From positions 310,001 through 374,000 of the forward strand of contig NZ_JAVKCA010000007.1 of the NCBI RefSeq assembly GCF_040222955.1: DNA of 64,000 nucleotides. The letters run 5' to 3'. Positions 15,879 through 23,003 of the stretch are shown here, piece after piece. Below the pieces are notes generated by a model, which worked only from the letters and a program-made list of their open reading frames with translations, was not told the origin of the DNA and made no database searches. This DNA comes from Marinoscillum sp040222955 (GTDB taxonomy: Bacteria > Bacteroidota > Bacteroidia > Cytophagales > Cyclobacteriaceae). How positions within the stretch are numbered: position 1 is the first letter of the stretch; every line of letters begins with the position of its first letter. The position numbers were made by a program, and so were the translations under genes.

Positions 15879-16079
15879 ATGGCCACACACCTAAAGAAAT
15901 CGAGAGGTATGATTAAGGATAAAATAAAAACTCAAAAAGGTCTGGTGAAAAAGCTGAGGGCAATAAGGGACAAGTTCAACAAAGACATTCAAGACATGAC
16001 CCTGGAGGAGGAGCAGAAGTATCTTGAAAAAATGTCTGCTCAATGGAAGAATTCCCCGCAATCGGACAGACTGCCGTAA
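15879..16079 (+). CDS. Possible small coiled-coil protein (weak)
   Basis: A 66-residue frame reading MATHLKKSRGMIKDKIKT and then a heptad-like helix, KLRAIRDKFNKDIQDMTLEEEQKYLEKM. The pattern IRDKxxxDIxDMTxEEExKYL is reminiscent of small antitoxin or ParD-like tails that follow other toxin genes. No ribosome binding site or promoter can be pointed to, and the upstream bases look degenerate, so it may be a remnant. An even shorter frame at 15789 (18 codons) is not supported. Confidence 0.35.
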   Translation: MATHLKKSRGMIKDKIKTQKGLVKKLRAIRDKFNKDIQDMTLEEEQKYLEKMSAQWKNSPQSDRLP

Positions 16080-16385
16080 GTCAACCCTGATATGCTAACA
16101 GCAGCTCCTTCGGCCCTCTTGGTATTTTTCCAATGTCTTTTGCCGCATAGGTCCTCCGACCTGAGGAGAAAACACTTCCAGTGGGTAAACCAACGGTGTG
16201 GATCGAAACGAATCATAACAGGGTGTATGAGCGCATGTGCAGAGGTTTCCATTTACTCCCTCCGTTTTTCATCAATCCACTAAATTTCATTCCGCGCTTC
16301 TGTCTCCAACTGCAAAATATTTTCAGAGTTTGTAATTTCTGGGCTGGACAATCCGTCATATTGGGCAGAATTAAAAAAGTAATTC
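16080..16385. other. Gene-free stretch before the sigma factor
   Basis: I see no gene. At 16092-16102 there is ATGCTAACAGC, similar to the CTAAC cores that close the cassette-like units at 18989, 20245 and 22874, but I find no matching complementary partner upstream. Confidence 0.4.
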
Positions 16386-16874
16386 ATGAAAGACGAGTTT
16401 ACAGATTTGCTGTATCAGAATCAGGGAATAGTCCATAAAGTATGTAATATCTATTTTAGAGATAGGCTCGAAAAAGAGGATTATCATCAGGAACTTATCA
16501 TTCAATTATGGAAGGCTTTTCCTAGTTATCATGGTACGGCCAAATTTTCTACGTGGATGTATCGGGTTTGCATCAATGCAGCCATTGACATCATGCGGAA
16601 AGAAAAATTTCAACTGAAACAAGTAAAGTTATCTGAGGTTGAAATCGATCATATATCCAGTGCGGATGATACCAATCAAACCAATAAGGAAAAATTGTAC
16701 AGCGCAATAGATAAGCTATCATCTATTGATAAAGCGATCATTGCCTTGTACCTGGACGAGTATACTTATAAAGAAATCTCTGAGATGATAGGTATTTCGG
16801 TCAGTAACACCGGAGTTAAAATACAAAGAATTAAAACGCAAATTTTAAAATCATTTGAAAATGGAAACCATTGA
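16386..16874 (+). CDS. ECF-type RNA polymerase sigma factor
   Basis: A 162-residue sigma-70 family protein. Region 2 is at residues ~8-75: LYQNQGIVHKVCNIYF, then DYHQELIIQLWKAFPSYHGTAKFSTWMYRVCINAAIDIMRK, the core polymerase and -10 binding part. Region 4 is at ~105-158: IDKLSSIDKAIIALYLDEYTYKEISEMIGISVSNTGVKIQRI, a helix-turn-helix for the -35 element. There is no region 1 or 3. It directs transcription of an unknown regulon in response to a signal held by a partner, most likely the membrane protein encoded by the overlapping next gene. Confidence 0.9.
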   Translation: MKDEFTDLLYQNQGIVHKVCNIYFRDRLEKEDYHQELIIQLWKAFPSYHGTAKFSTWMYRVCINAAIDIMRKEKFQLKQVKLSEVEIDHISSADDTNQTNKEKLYSAIDKLSSIDKAIIALYLDEYTYKEISEMIGISVSNTGVKIQRIKTQILKSFENGNH

Positions 16875-17523
16875 ATTAAGAAGAATCTGGAACACGCTTG
16901 CCAAAGAAAAATTAATCGACAAGGATTTGGCCAAGGAGAATATTTTGGAAATCATCACCCAAAAAAGCAATGGAGTCATCAATAAACTACAAAGAAAGCA
17001 CCAGCTTGATTTTAACCGCTACCTCGGTGTTGTGATCTTCATGCCGTTTGTCATATTATTTCTGATTCACCGTGATAGCCAGGGCCTGCTTACACATGGC
17101 AGCTCAGTGCCAGGAGGCCCGTATGTCATACCATGTCTCATTGAAGCCTTCATGATTTATGCGCTCTGGAGCATAAAAAGAAATATAGATTTTATGAAGC
17201 GCACTTACAATGCCGGCACATTGAAGGAATCCCTGGTGAAAATGAAATCCTATTTTGAAACCATAACAAAGAAGAGGACAGGAACAATATTATTGATGGC
17301 AATTTTGGCATTTATTGAAGTGGACACATTGATTAGAATGGGGGGAATCGAAAACATGAATTTTTCGCTTAATGGACCATACATCTTTGAATCCTACTTT
17401 TCGGTTTTCATAATACTTTTGACCATTTCTGTACCTTTTATCGTCAGACTGGACATCAAAAGATATACTGACCTTCTGCGCGATTTAGATCAAACACTTG
17501 AAGACCTGGATGAGAAAGAATAA
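16861..17523 (+). CDS. Membrane protein overlapping the sigma gene, candidate anti-sigma factor
   Basis: A 220-residue protein. The soluble N-terminal ~55 residues (METIELRRIWNTLAKEKLIDKDLAKENILEII) are helical; four hydrophobic helices follow, near residues 56-72, 90-106, 140-155 and 175-200; the C terminus is a charged coil (LLRDLDQTLEDLDEKE). It lacks the ZAS Cys/His motif of common anti-sigma factors. The ATG at 16861 overlaps the sigma gene by 14 bases, so the two proteins are made together, and a cytoplasmic N-terminal helix bundle is suited to binding a sigma factor. No family was recognised; the role is inferred from gene order. Confidence 0.65.
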   Translation: METIELRRIWNTLAKEKLIDKDLAKENILEIITQKSNGVINKLQRKHQLDFNRYLGVVIFMPFVILFLIHRDSQGLLTHGSSVPGGPYVIPCLIEAFMIYALWSIKRNIDFMKRTYNAGTLKESLVKMKSYFETITKKRTGTILLMAILAFIEVDTLIRMGGIENMNFSLNGPYIFESYFSVFIILLTISVPFIVRLDIKRYTDLLRDLDQTLEDLDEKE

Positions 17524-17742
17524 TCAGTGTATAGCTATCCAAATCACAACAACATAAGGGAAGCGAAAACTAATTGAGGTGTGGCCGTGCCTTCGGCCCC
17601 CTCTTACGCCTATGGGTGATTGAAGAAAGTGATGAAAATCAGATACCCAATCAACATGTTGCTAACGTCAGAGGTTTTGGATGAGAAAGCGGAACACAGA
17701 AAGGAAGGCGCTATATTTAAGGAGGAAACATAGGATCAGGAC

Positions 17743-18411
17743 ATGTATAATTTCTCATATTTCAAGGAAAAGGACAGAGCAGCCATATTGGATTTTGTTG
17801 AGCACAATCCGTTTGCATTTCTAACCGGTAGTAGCGCATCTGGCCATCAGGTGGCGACACAAATACCCATTCTCCCCGTCATGCGGGACGGTGACCTGAT
17901 ATTGCAGGGGCATATCATGAAGCGCACGGATCATCACAAAGCCTTTTCTGAAAACCCTAACGTGCTGGCCGTTTTTACAGGCCCACATGCTTATGTGAGT
18001 GCCTCCTGGTATTCCTCTCCTCAAATTGGTTCTACCTGGAATTACATGAGCGTCCATGTAGCCGGGAAAATGGAGTTTATGACTGATGCCATGCTGGTTG
18101 ATTTTATGAAAAAACTGACCCTGAAGTTTGAAGGCGGGAATACCCACTCGCCCACATTTTACGATAACCTTTCAGATACATATTTGAATAAAATGATGCC
18201 TGCCATTGTGGGTTTTGAAATCAGAGCAGATAAAATCGACAATGTATTCAAGTTGAGTCAAAACAGAGATGAAAAAAGTTATCTGAATATCATTGCCGAG
18301 CTGGAAAAACAAGGTGGAAATAGCCTGCTCATGGCCAATGAAATGCAAAAGCGAAAAGAGGGATTATTCCCTCCGGGATCAACCTGGGATCCTAATCAAT
18401 TTGATTCATGA
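17743..18411 (+). CDS. PaiB-type FMN-binding split-barrel protein
   Basis: A 222-residue protein matching the PaiB family: MYNFSYFKEKD at the start, ILDFVEHNPFAFLTG, QIPILP, GHIMKRTDHHKAF, VFTGPHAYVSASWY, WNYMSVHVAG, LNKMMPAIVGFEIRADKIDNVFKLSQNR. The domain binds FMN in a split-barrel dimer; Bacillus PaiB is linked to repression of sporulation and protease genes, and the biochemical role in Bacteroidota is unclear. The final tail matches the usual end of the family (KLSQNR ... A), with ~40 extra residues. AAGGAGG occurs 17 bases upstream of the ATG, too far to be a standard ribosome binding site. Confidence 0.85.
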   Translation: MYNFSYFKEKDRAAILDFVEHNPFAFLTGSSASGHQVATQIPILPVMRDGDLILQGHIMKRTDHHKAFSENPNVLAVFTGPHAYVSASWYSSPQIGSTWNYMSVHVAGKMEFMTDAMLVDFMKKLTLKFEGGNTHSPTFYDNLSDTYLNKMMPAIVGFEIRADKIDNVFKLSQNRDEKSYLNIIAELEKQGGNSLLMANEMQKRKEGLFPPGSTWDPNQFDS

Positions 18412-18453
18412 CAGTATCCGGAACCGCACGGCAAACAGCACTATCGAGCCCCT

Positions 18454-18506
18454 GACGTGCCCCTTGCGATCTATTGTAAATGATGGCAAGAAGTGTTAGT
18501 TTGTTT
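18454..18506 (+). repeat. Dispersed repeat, partial copy D
   Basis: Corresponds to the central part of copies B and C: CTGACGTGCC, CTATTGTAAATGATG, then AAGAAGTGTTAGTTTGTT, which is identical to B and C over its last 18 bases. It lies between the PaiB and SRPBCC genes. Confidence 0.6.
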
Positions 18507-18996
18507 TAGCTAAAACCTAAGAGGGAAAAGTCCAGCTACAATTGTAAAACCATGATTAACAGGTTAAAATTTTCGATAGAGATTAAAGCAGAAAAAGCTG
18601 CGATCTGGGATGCACTTTGGAGCGATCGCTCCTATCACCAATGGGCCGGCGTATTCGCTGAAGGAGCTTATGCCATCTCCGAACACTGGGAAGAAGGCAG
18701 TAAAGTGCTATTCCTCTCACCAGATCAAAGTGGCATCTACAGCATCATCGAAACACACATTCCAAATGAAATAATCATGTTCAGGCATATCGGAAATGTG
18801 GTAAATGGAAAAGAACAACCCATTGATGATGAATCAAAAAAGTGGTCGGGAGCCACAGAAGTTTACACCCTTACTGAAAGCACCGAGACAAACACCCTGA
18901 CCGTTGACATTGATGTCATGGATGAGCATTTGGATTTTATGTCAGAACGAATGCCCATAGCGCTGGAAAAGATCAAGAAGAACTGCAGCTAACACT
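18492..18996 (+). mobile_element. Cassette-like unit 1 (SRPBCC gene)
   Basis: Bracketed by AGTGTTAG (18492-18499) and its reverse complement CTAACACT (18989-18996); the latter overlaps the stop codon of the only gene inside. In integron cassettes the first bases of the cassette are complementary to the start of the attC site that ends it, which this reproduces. No integrase is in the window. Confidence 0.45.
18552..18992 (+). CDS. SRPBCC/AHSA1-like domain protein
   Basis: A 146-residue cytoplasmic protein filling one START-like domain: INRLKFSIEIKAEKAAIWDALWSDRSYHQWAGVF at the N terminus, GSKVLFLSP, the strand IYSIIETHIPNEIIMFRHIG, WSGATEVYTLTES, TLTVDIDVMDEHLDFM, and a C-terminal helix LEKIKKN. 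The Activator-of-Hsp90 subgroup is the closest pattern. These domains bind small hydrophobic ligands; the ligand is not predictable. It is the second SRPBCC gene in the accessory region but has no signal peptide, unlike the one at 14247. Confidence 0.75.
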   Translation: MINRLKFSIEIKAEKAAIWDALWSDRSYHQWAGVFAEGAYAISEHWEEGSKVLFLSPDQSGIYSIIETHIPNEIIMFRHIGNVVNGKEQPIDDESKKWSGATEVYTLTESTETNTLTVDIDVMDEHLDFMSERMPIALEKIKKNCS

Positions 18997-19018
18997 CCCC
19001 TCGTTGGGGTCAACGTGC

Positions 19019-19271
19019 GAGATACAGCCAGCTGTGATCCCCCTCCCCGCTCAAATCCCTCCGCTACTACCATGATCCCCTATCACGTCTCATGCAACCT
19101 ATTGCGAATGAGGTGAAGAAGTGTTAGTTTGTTACATTAAACTGAAAGGCCTGCTCCGCTAGTGATTACTTACTTCCGTACCACGGCCCTAAGTCAGATA
19201 AGGTAAACCAAACCATACACCCATAGCATAAAGCAGGCATCAGTCACTGGTGGTTGTTGGGCTGTTGTTAG
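19019..19271 (+). repeat. Dispersed ~250-base repeat, copy B
   Basis: Begins GAGATACAGCCAGCTGTGAT and ends GGTTGTTGGGCTGTTGTTAG, aligned with copy C at 21055-21305 along the whole length with scattered substitutions. Contains possible long-range stems, for example CTGAAAGGCCTGCT (19142-19155) with AGCAGGCATCAG (19232-19243). The end touches the gene at 19287. It explains the 18993-19286 gap, which has no gene. Confidence 0.85.
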
Positions 19272-20254
19272 TTGCAATATAGCTGCATGAAAATACTTCC
19301 ACTCCTTCTTCTGTTTTCTCAACTTGTAACTCTCTGGACTCCATGTTTTGGTCAGAAGGATCTCCCTTTGAATTTCAATGATTCTTATATGCAGCCTCAA
19401 ACGGATTTCAGGGCAATTAAAACACTCAGAACCTACAGTAAAGGAGATTATGAGTCATTACAAACTCACCTTTTTAACCTCAAGGGACTTAACTACAGAA
19501 CTTTCAGTCATTACAAGGGGGAACTACAAAGTTTTACTCAGCTAAGCTATGACAGTCTGGATAGATTGATCAATATTGAGGAACATGGTCGGTGGATAGG
19601 TAACGACAGAAACCGAATTTGGGATAGCACTAAAGTGAGTTGGACAAACAAATACCTATATGACTCACAGGGCAGAATTTCAAAGTGCACTAACCTTTGG
19701 TTTGACGACAATCAAGAAGGGATAAGTTTCGTAGAAATGAGCTATCAATACAATGACTTAAATAAGGTCATAGTTGAAACTGAAACCTGGAAAGACTTGG
19801 ACTCTTCTTCTATCCGCATAAGATTCGAACCAAATAGTGACATCATCTCTGAAAATCAGAACTTCCCAACTGTGAGTATCAATAAACGAATTTTTGAGTA
19901 TGGAAATCAAGAAGATTTGATCAAAAGTTATAGTGACAATGAACTAAAGACTGTTCAAAAAATTCAGAGAATTAGTGATCGACTGCATATCGAGTATTTG
20001 CTAAACACCGAAGGTGATACTCTAAGATTTACCAAGATATTATTTGATCAAAACGGTCGTAAAATTTCCGAAATTGATTCGGGAGATTCAGATATATCTC
20101 TTTTCGGAACTTATGGAGATGGGGGAAGTTGGTCAACTAGAACGTTTACATACAACCAGTACGGGCTCTTAGAAAGAAAAATTTTCTCAAGCGGAGGCGA
20201 AGGGCTTTCACTGTTCATTGACTATCAATATTTAAAAAAATAAAGCAACTAACA
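19266..20254 (+). mobile_element. Cassette-like unit 2 (exported YD-like protein)
   Basis: Bracketed by TGTTAGTTGC (19266-19275) and its exact reverse complement GCAACTAACA (20245-20254), which starts 1 base after the stop codon of the single gene. The 5' core is also the end of repeat copy B. This is the arrangement of the terminal cores in integron gene cassettes. Confidence 0.5.
19287..20243 (+). CDS. Exported protein with YD-repeat-like strands
   Basis: A 318-residue protein starting MKILPLLLLFSQLVTLWTP with CFGQ after it, a signal peptide that may also carry a lipobox-like Cys. The ATG at 19287 was chosen because an upstream in-frame one lies at the repeat border. Repeated short patterns occur: LSYDSLDRLINIEEHG, YLYDSQGRISKCTN, MSYQYNDLNKVIVETE, YNQYGLLERKI. 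These resemble the strands of RHS/YD proteins (YDxxGRLxxx), although too few for a full toxin cage. No catalytic domain is seen. Function unknown; surface or periplasmic location inferred. Confidence 0.65.
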   Translation: MKILPLLLLFSQLVTLWTPCFGQKDLPLNFNDSYMQPQTDFRAIKTLRTYSKGDYESLQTHLFNLKGLNYRTFSHYKGELQSFTQLSYDSLDRLINIEEHGRWIGNDRNRIWDSTKVSWTNKYLYDSQGRISKCTNLWFDDNQEGISFVEMSYQYNDLNKVIVETETWKDLDSSSIRIRFEPNSDIISENQNFPTVSINKRIFEYGNQEDLIKSYSDNELKTVQKIQRISDRLHIEYLLNTEGDTLRFTKILFDQNGRKISEIDSGDSDISLFGTYGDGGSWSTRTFTYNQYGLLERKIFSSGGEGLSLFIDYQYLKK

Positions 20255-20372
20255 GAGGTAGCTGTTGCGTAACTCATTCTTCGATGAGAATCACAGATTT
20301 GACAATTCAAAAACAGTTGAAATTTGGAGTTTACGAGGGTTTCGAAAAGTTGAATGTCACTATTTTAGTGCT

Positions 20373-20407
20373 ATTAGCAAGCGGAAGGCATACAATCGCT
20401 AGCTAAT
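20373..20407. repeat. Inverted repeat upstream of the RDD gene
   Basis: ATTAGCAAGCG pairs with CGCTAGCTAAT with one mismatch over 11 bases, around a 13-base loop. It lies 12 bases before the RDD start and could be a recombination-site remnant or an operator. Confidence 0.5.
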
Positions 20408-20418
20408 CGGTGTAGACC

Positions 20419-20952
20419 ATGAGCGGAACGAAAAAACTAGACTCCTTTGATCGCAGACGAGCAGGAATGCTGGACTTGGCAACCTGGATAGTTGTTCTGA
20501 ACGGCCTAACTGTTCTGCTGTTTGGGCTAGCTTCTGACGAAACTGTGATACTCGTTGCTGGCTACCTGAACGCATCAACATACATCCTTTTTATTTCTAA
20601 AGACATATTTCAAGGACACTCTGTTTTCAAACTAAGTCACGGAATTCAAATTGTAGATTCTCGGACCGAACAGCCAGTAACTGAGCTGCGAACCGTACTT
20701 CGTAACTCAACGCTAATTTTGCTCTTCCCTATCGAATTTCTGGTAGCTGTAGTATCTCCTCAACGAAGAATTGGTGATTTGATCGCAGGAACCAAATTGG
20801 TTTCAACAGACAACAAGCAGAACGCTATCGAACGCATACGAACATTCCAACTCAGTGAACTAACAAAACCGAAAATCATATCTTTCCTGGTTGCAACTGG
20901 AATAGCGCTTTTATCATTCCAACTCTTGAAATATCTGATAATGAAGGCGTGA
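20419..20952 (+). CDS. RDD family membrane protein
   Basis: A 177-residue inner-membrane protein. The family name motif is present as RRRAGMLDLATW at residue ~13 (normally R..A...D), then two hydrophobic helices with a loop, KLSHGIQIVD (the conserved K.G..v.), two more helices (LILLFPIEFLVAVV) and SPQRRIGDLIAGTKLV, the typical RxGDxxAGT motif near residue 120. A last hydrophobic helix ends the protein. RDD proteins are small transporters or accessory membrane proteins of unclear substrate; some act in Na+/Li+/H+ antiport. It is in the cassette-like region and unrelated to its neighbours. Confidence 0.8.
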   Translation: MSGTKKLDSFDRRRAGMLDLATWIVVLNGLTVLLFGLASDETVILVAGYLNASTYILFISKDIFQGHSVFKLSHGIQIVDSRTEQPVTELRTVLRNSTLILLFPIEFLVAVVSPQRRIGDLIAGTKLVSTDNKQNAIERIRTFQLSELTKPKIISFLVATGIALLSFQLLKYLIMKA

Positions 20953-21054
20953 AAAACACGTTCTGCAACAATGTAAAGGCATGTGCATACGTTTCTACTG
21001 ACTGAGGTAAGGGATCCGGTGTAAGATGGGTAACAAACATTTATGAAGGCACGG

Positions 21055-21305
21055 GAGATACAGCCAGCTACGATCCCCTCCCCACTCAAATCGACCCTTA
21101 CTGCCATGATCCCCTATCACGTCTCATGCAACCTATTGCGAATGAGGTGAAGAAGTGTTAGTTTGTTACATCAAACTGAAAGGCCTGCTGCGTGAGTGAT
21201 TACTTCCTTCCGTACCACGGCCCTAAGTCGGATCAAATAAACCAAAACAGACACCCATAACATAAAGCGGACATCAGCCACTGGTGGTTGTTAGGCCCTT
21301 GTTAG
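21055..21305 (+). repeat. Dispersed ~250-base repeat, copy C
   Basis: Begins GAGATACAGCCAGCTACGAT and ends GGTTGTTAGGCCCTTGTTAG. It is aligned with copy B throughout, and its last part with copy A. The gap 20953-21315 contains no gene beyond this repeat. Confidence 0.85.
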
Positions 21306-22883
21306 CATTAACACATTGATCGAATATAACTTCAAATACAAAGGTTTTAACGAAAGGACTTCCGTAAAAAGAGTTGCTCTGAATACCATTTCATATTTGT
21401 TGATTTGGTTATATGAACAGAAGTGGTTTCAAAAAATGAAACTGAATCGCAACTGGATGATTAGGTCGCATATACATGAAAAGGAAATTGACAGAAATAT
21501 AGCAGCATCCCTAACTGACAAATTAGAACCAATAGAATTAGACCCTTTTCAGATTACCCTACTAGATGTTTATCCAACTCACGATCAGAAAAAATTTAAA
21601 AAACGTTTTGCATCGTTTCTCAATTCTCATAAACGTTATGGGTTTGAGAGTCAACCGGAAAGAAAGCTGGCTGAACTGATCGACAGCTTTGACTCATATA
21701 AGGGGATTGCTTGGGGTTCTATTTTTCACAATGATTTCAAAAATAACAATGAACTGGATCTTATAGACAGAGTCCAATACTCCTACATAAAAGGACCCTC
21801 TTCAAGTTTCTTAATACTTTTTAGAATCTCTCCTAGTGACATATATAAGAAACTCTTTAAACAAGCCCTGGAGATTGAACCCTACGATCAGCACACTTTT
21901 GAATATTATAACCTAACTCAAGCCTGGCGTAATAAAAGAATATTAGCAACCATTGCAGGCAAGCCCGTCTACCCCAATAAATATGTAACTAAAGTATCGA
22001 ATGAATTAAAGTTTCAATTTCAAAAGTTGGCTAAGAAAGGAGTAGGAATGGGCACCTACACATGTAGCAAGAAGTATTTATATCCTTCAATATCAATTTA
22101 TGAATATTCGGGAGTTACTGACCTTACCAATTGGAAGAATTTAGAACCGTATTTAAGAATAGGCTATCGAGATTTATACAAAACAAAGGACTCTCGATAT
22201 GCTGTTAATTATCCCTATCCGGATCTTGTTAAAGAACCTAGCTATGACGTTATTGCTCTCTATCCCAAACTGGATGAAGAACAAGAGAGGAAGGATAGTT
22301 GGAACACAACATACAATCTATCTAGGCTTCTTGTTGATGGCATTGCCGCCAACTGGATGTTTACAAACGAGTGTGTTAGACATAGAACTCAATTGTCAAC
22401 TCTTGATAGAAGTATTAGCAAATATTCAAACTCAAAACGAGATTCAGTTTTTCTAAAAAGAACATTGTATTTGAGCAAAAAACTGACTTACAGATGGTAT
22501 TCTTTAAATCGGTTCGGAACAGATTTTAGCCATAGAGTTTTTAATAGGTATCATGACATCCCCGACTATTTCAACGATTCATTAAAGAGTATTAAAGGTG
22601 AAGAATTGACTCTAACAAAAGAAGTAACCAAATCGACCAAATATATTTTCGATGAGACTATGAAGACATATGACAACTTGCTTTCATATTTCAAAGTCTT
22701 GAGCCAGGATAATCAGACTAGAAGTTCTATGCGGCTTCAGGCAATATTACTGATAATAGCAATTATTGGAACTATATTGGCGCTAGCAACATCCGACTAC
22801 ATCATGCCATTTCTTAAACCCGTATTAGAAAAATGGCTAAATATTAAATTTCCGAAATAAGATAGACGAAAATAATGCTAACA
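21300..22883 (+). mobile_element. Cassette-like unit 3 (514-residue orphan gene)
   Basis: Bracketed by TGTTAGCATT (21300-21309), which is also the end of repeat copy C, and its exact reverse complement AATGCTAACA (22874-22883), 13 bases after the stop codon. Only one gene lies inside, in the same orientation as the other units. Confidence 0.5.
21316..22860 (+). CDS. Orphan 514-residue protein with C-terminal membrane helix
   Basis: No family recognised. Starts with TTG at 21316, 7 bases after the cassette-like core; the next ATG would remove 40 residues, so the true start is uncertain. The protein is mostly soluble and rich in Tyr, Lys and Asn, with predicted mixed alpha/beta content, and ends in one strong hydrophobic helix (LQAILLIIAIIGTILALATS, residues ~476-495) plus a short charged tail. 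It would be tail-anchored, facing the cytoplasm. Patterns such as QAWRNKRILATIAGKPVYPN and AANWMFTNECVRHRTQL give no domain assignment. Codon use is more AT-rich than in flanking core genes. A defence or stress role is possible from context but unproved. Confidence 0.6.
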   Translation: MIEYNFKYKGFNERTSVKRVALNTISYLLIWLYEQKWFQKMKLNRNWMIRSHIHEKEIDRNIAASLTDKLEPIELDPFQITLLDVYPTHDQKKFKKRFASFLNSHKRYGFESQPERKLAELIDSFDSYKGIAWGSIFHNDFKNNNELDLIDRVQYSYIKGPSSSFLILFRISPSDIYKKLFKQALEIEPYDQHTFEYYNLTQAWRNKRILATIAGKPVYPNKYVTKVSNELKFQFQKLAKKGVGMGTYTCSKKYLYPSISIYEYSGVTDLTNWKNLEPYLRIGYRDLYKTKDSRYAVNYPYPDLVKEPSYDVIALYPKLDEEQERKDSWNTTYNLSRLLVDGIAANWMFTNECVRHRTQLSTLDRSISKYSNSKRDSVFLKRTLYLSKKLTYRWYSLNRFGTDFSHRVFNRYHDIPDYFNDSLKSIKGEELTLTKEVTKSTKYIFDETMKTYDNLLSYFKVLSQDNQTRSSMRLQAILLIIAIIGTILALATSDYIMPFLKPVLEKWLNIKFPK

Positions 22884-23003
22884 GGTACTATCATCCATAA
22901 GCTAACTGAGTTATTTGCAAGGGCTAGACTGAGAGGATTAGGCTTGTCTCCAACCAGCGAGATACGGCTGGCTAGTTACCCACCTTCCCCCACCTCTATC
23001 CCC

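Noticed and set aside
22956..22975. Fifth copy of the dispersed repeat (GCGAGATACGGCTGGCTAG)
   Set aside because: Only about 15 bases match, partly in inverted order, so it was not counted as a repeat copy.
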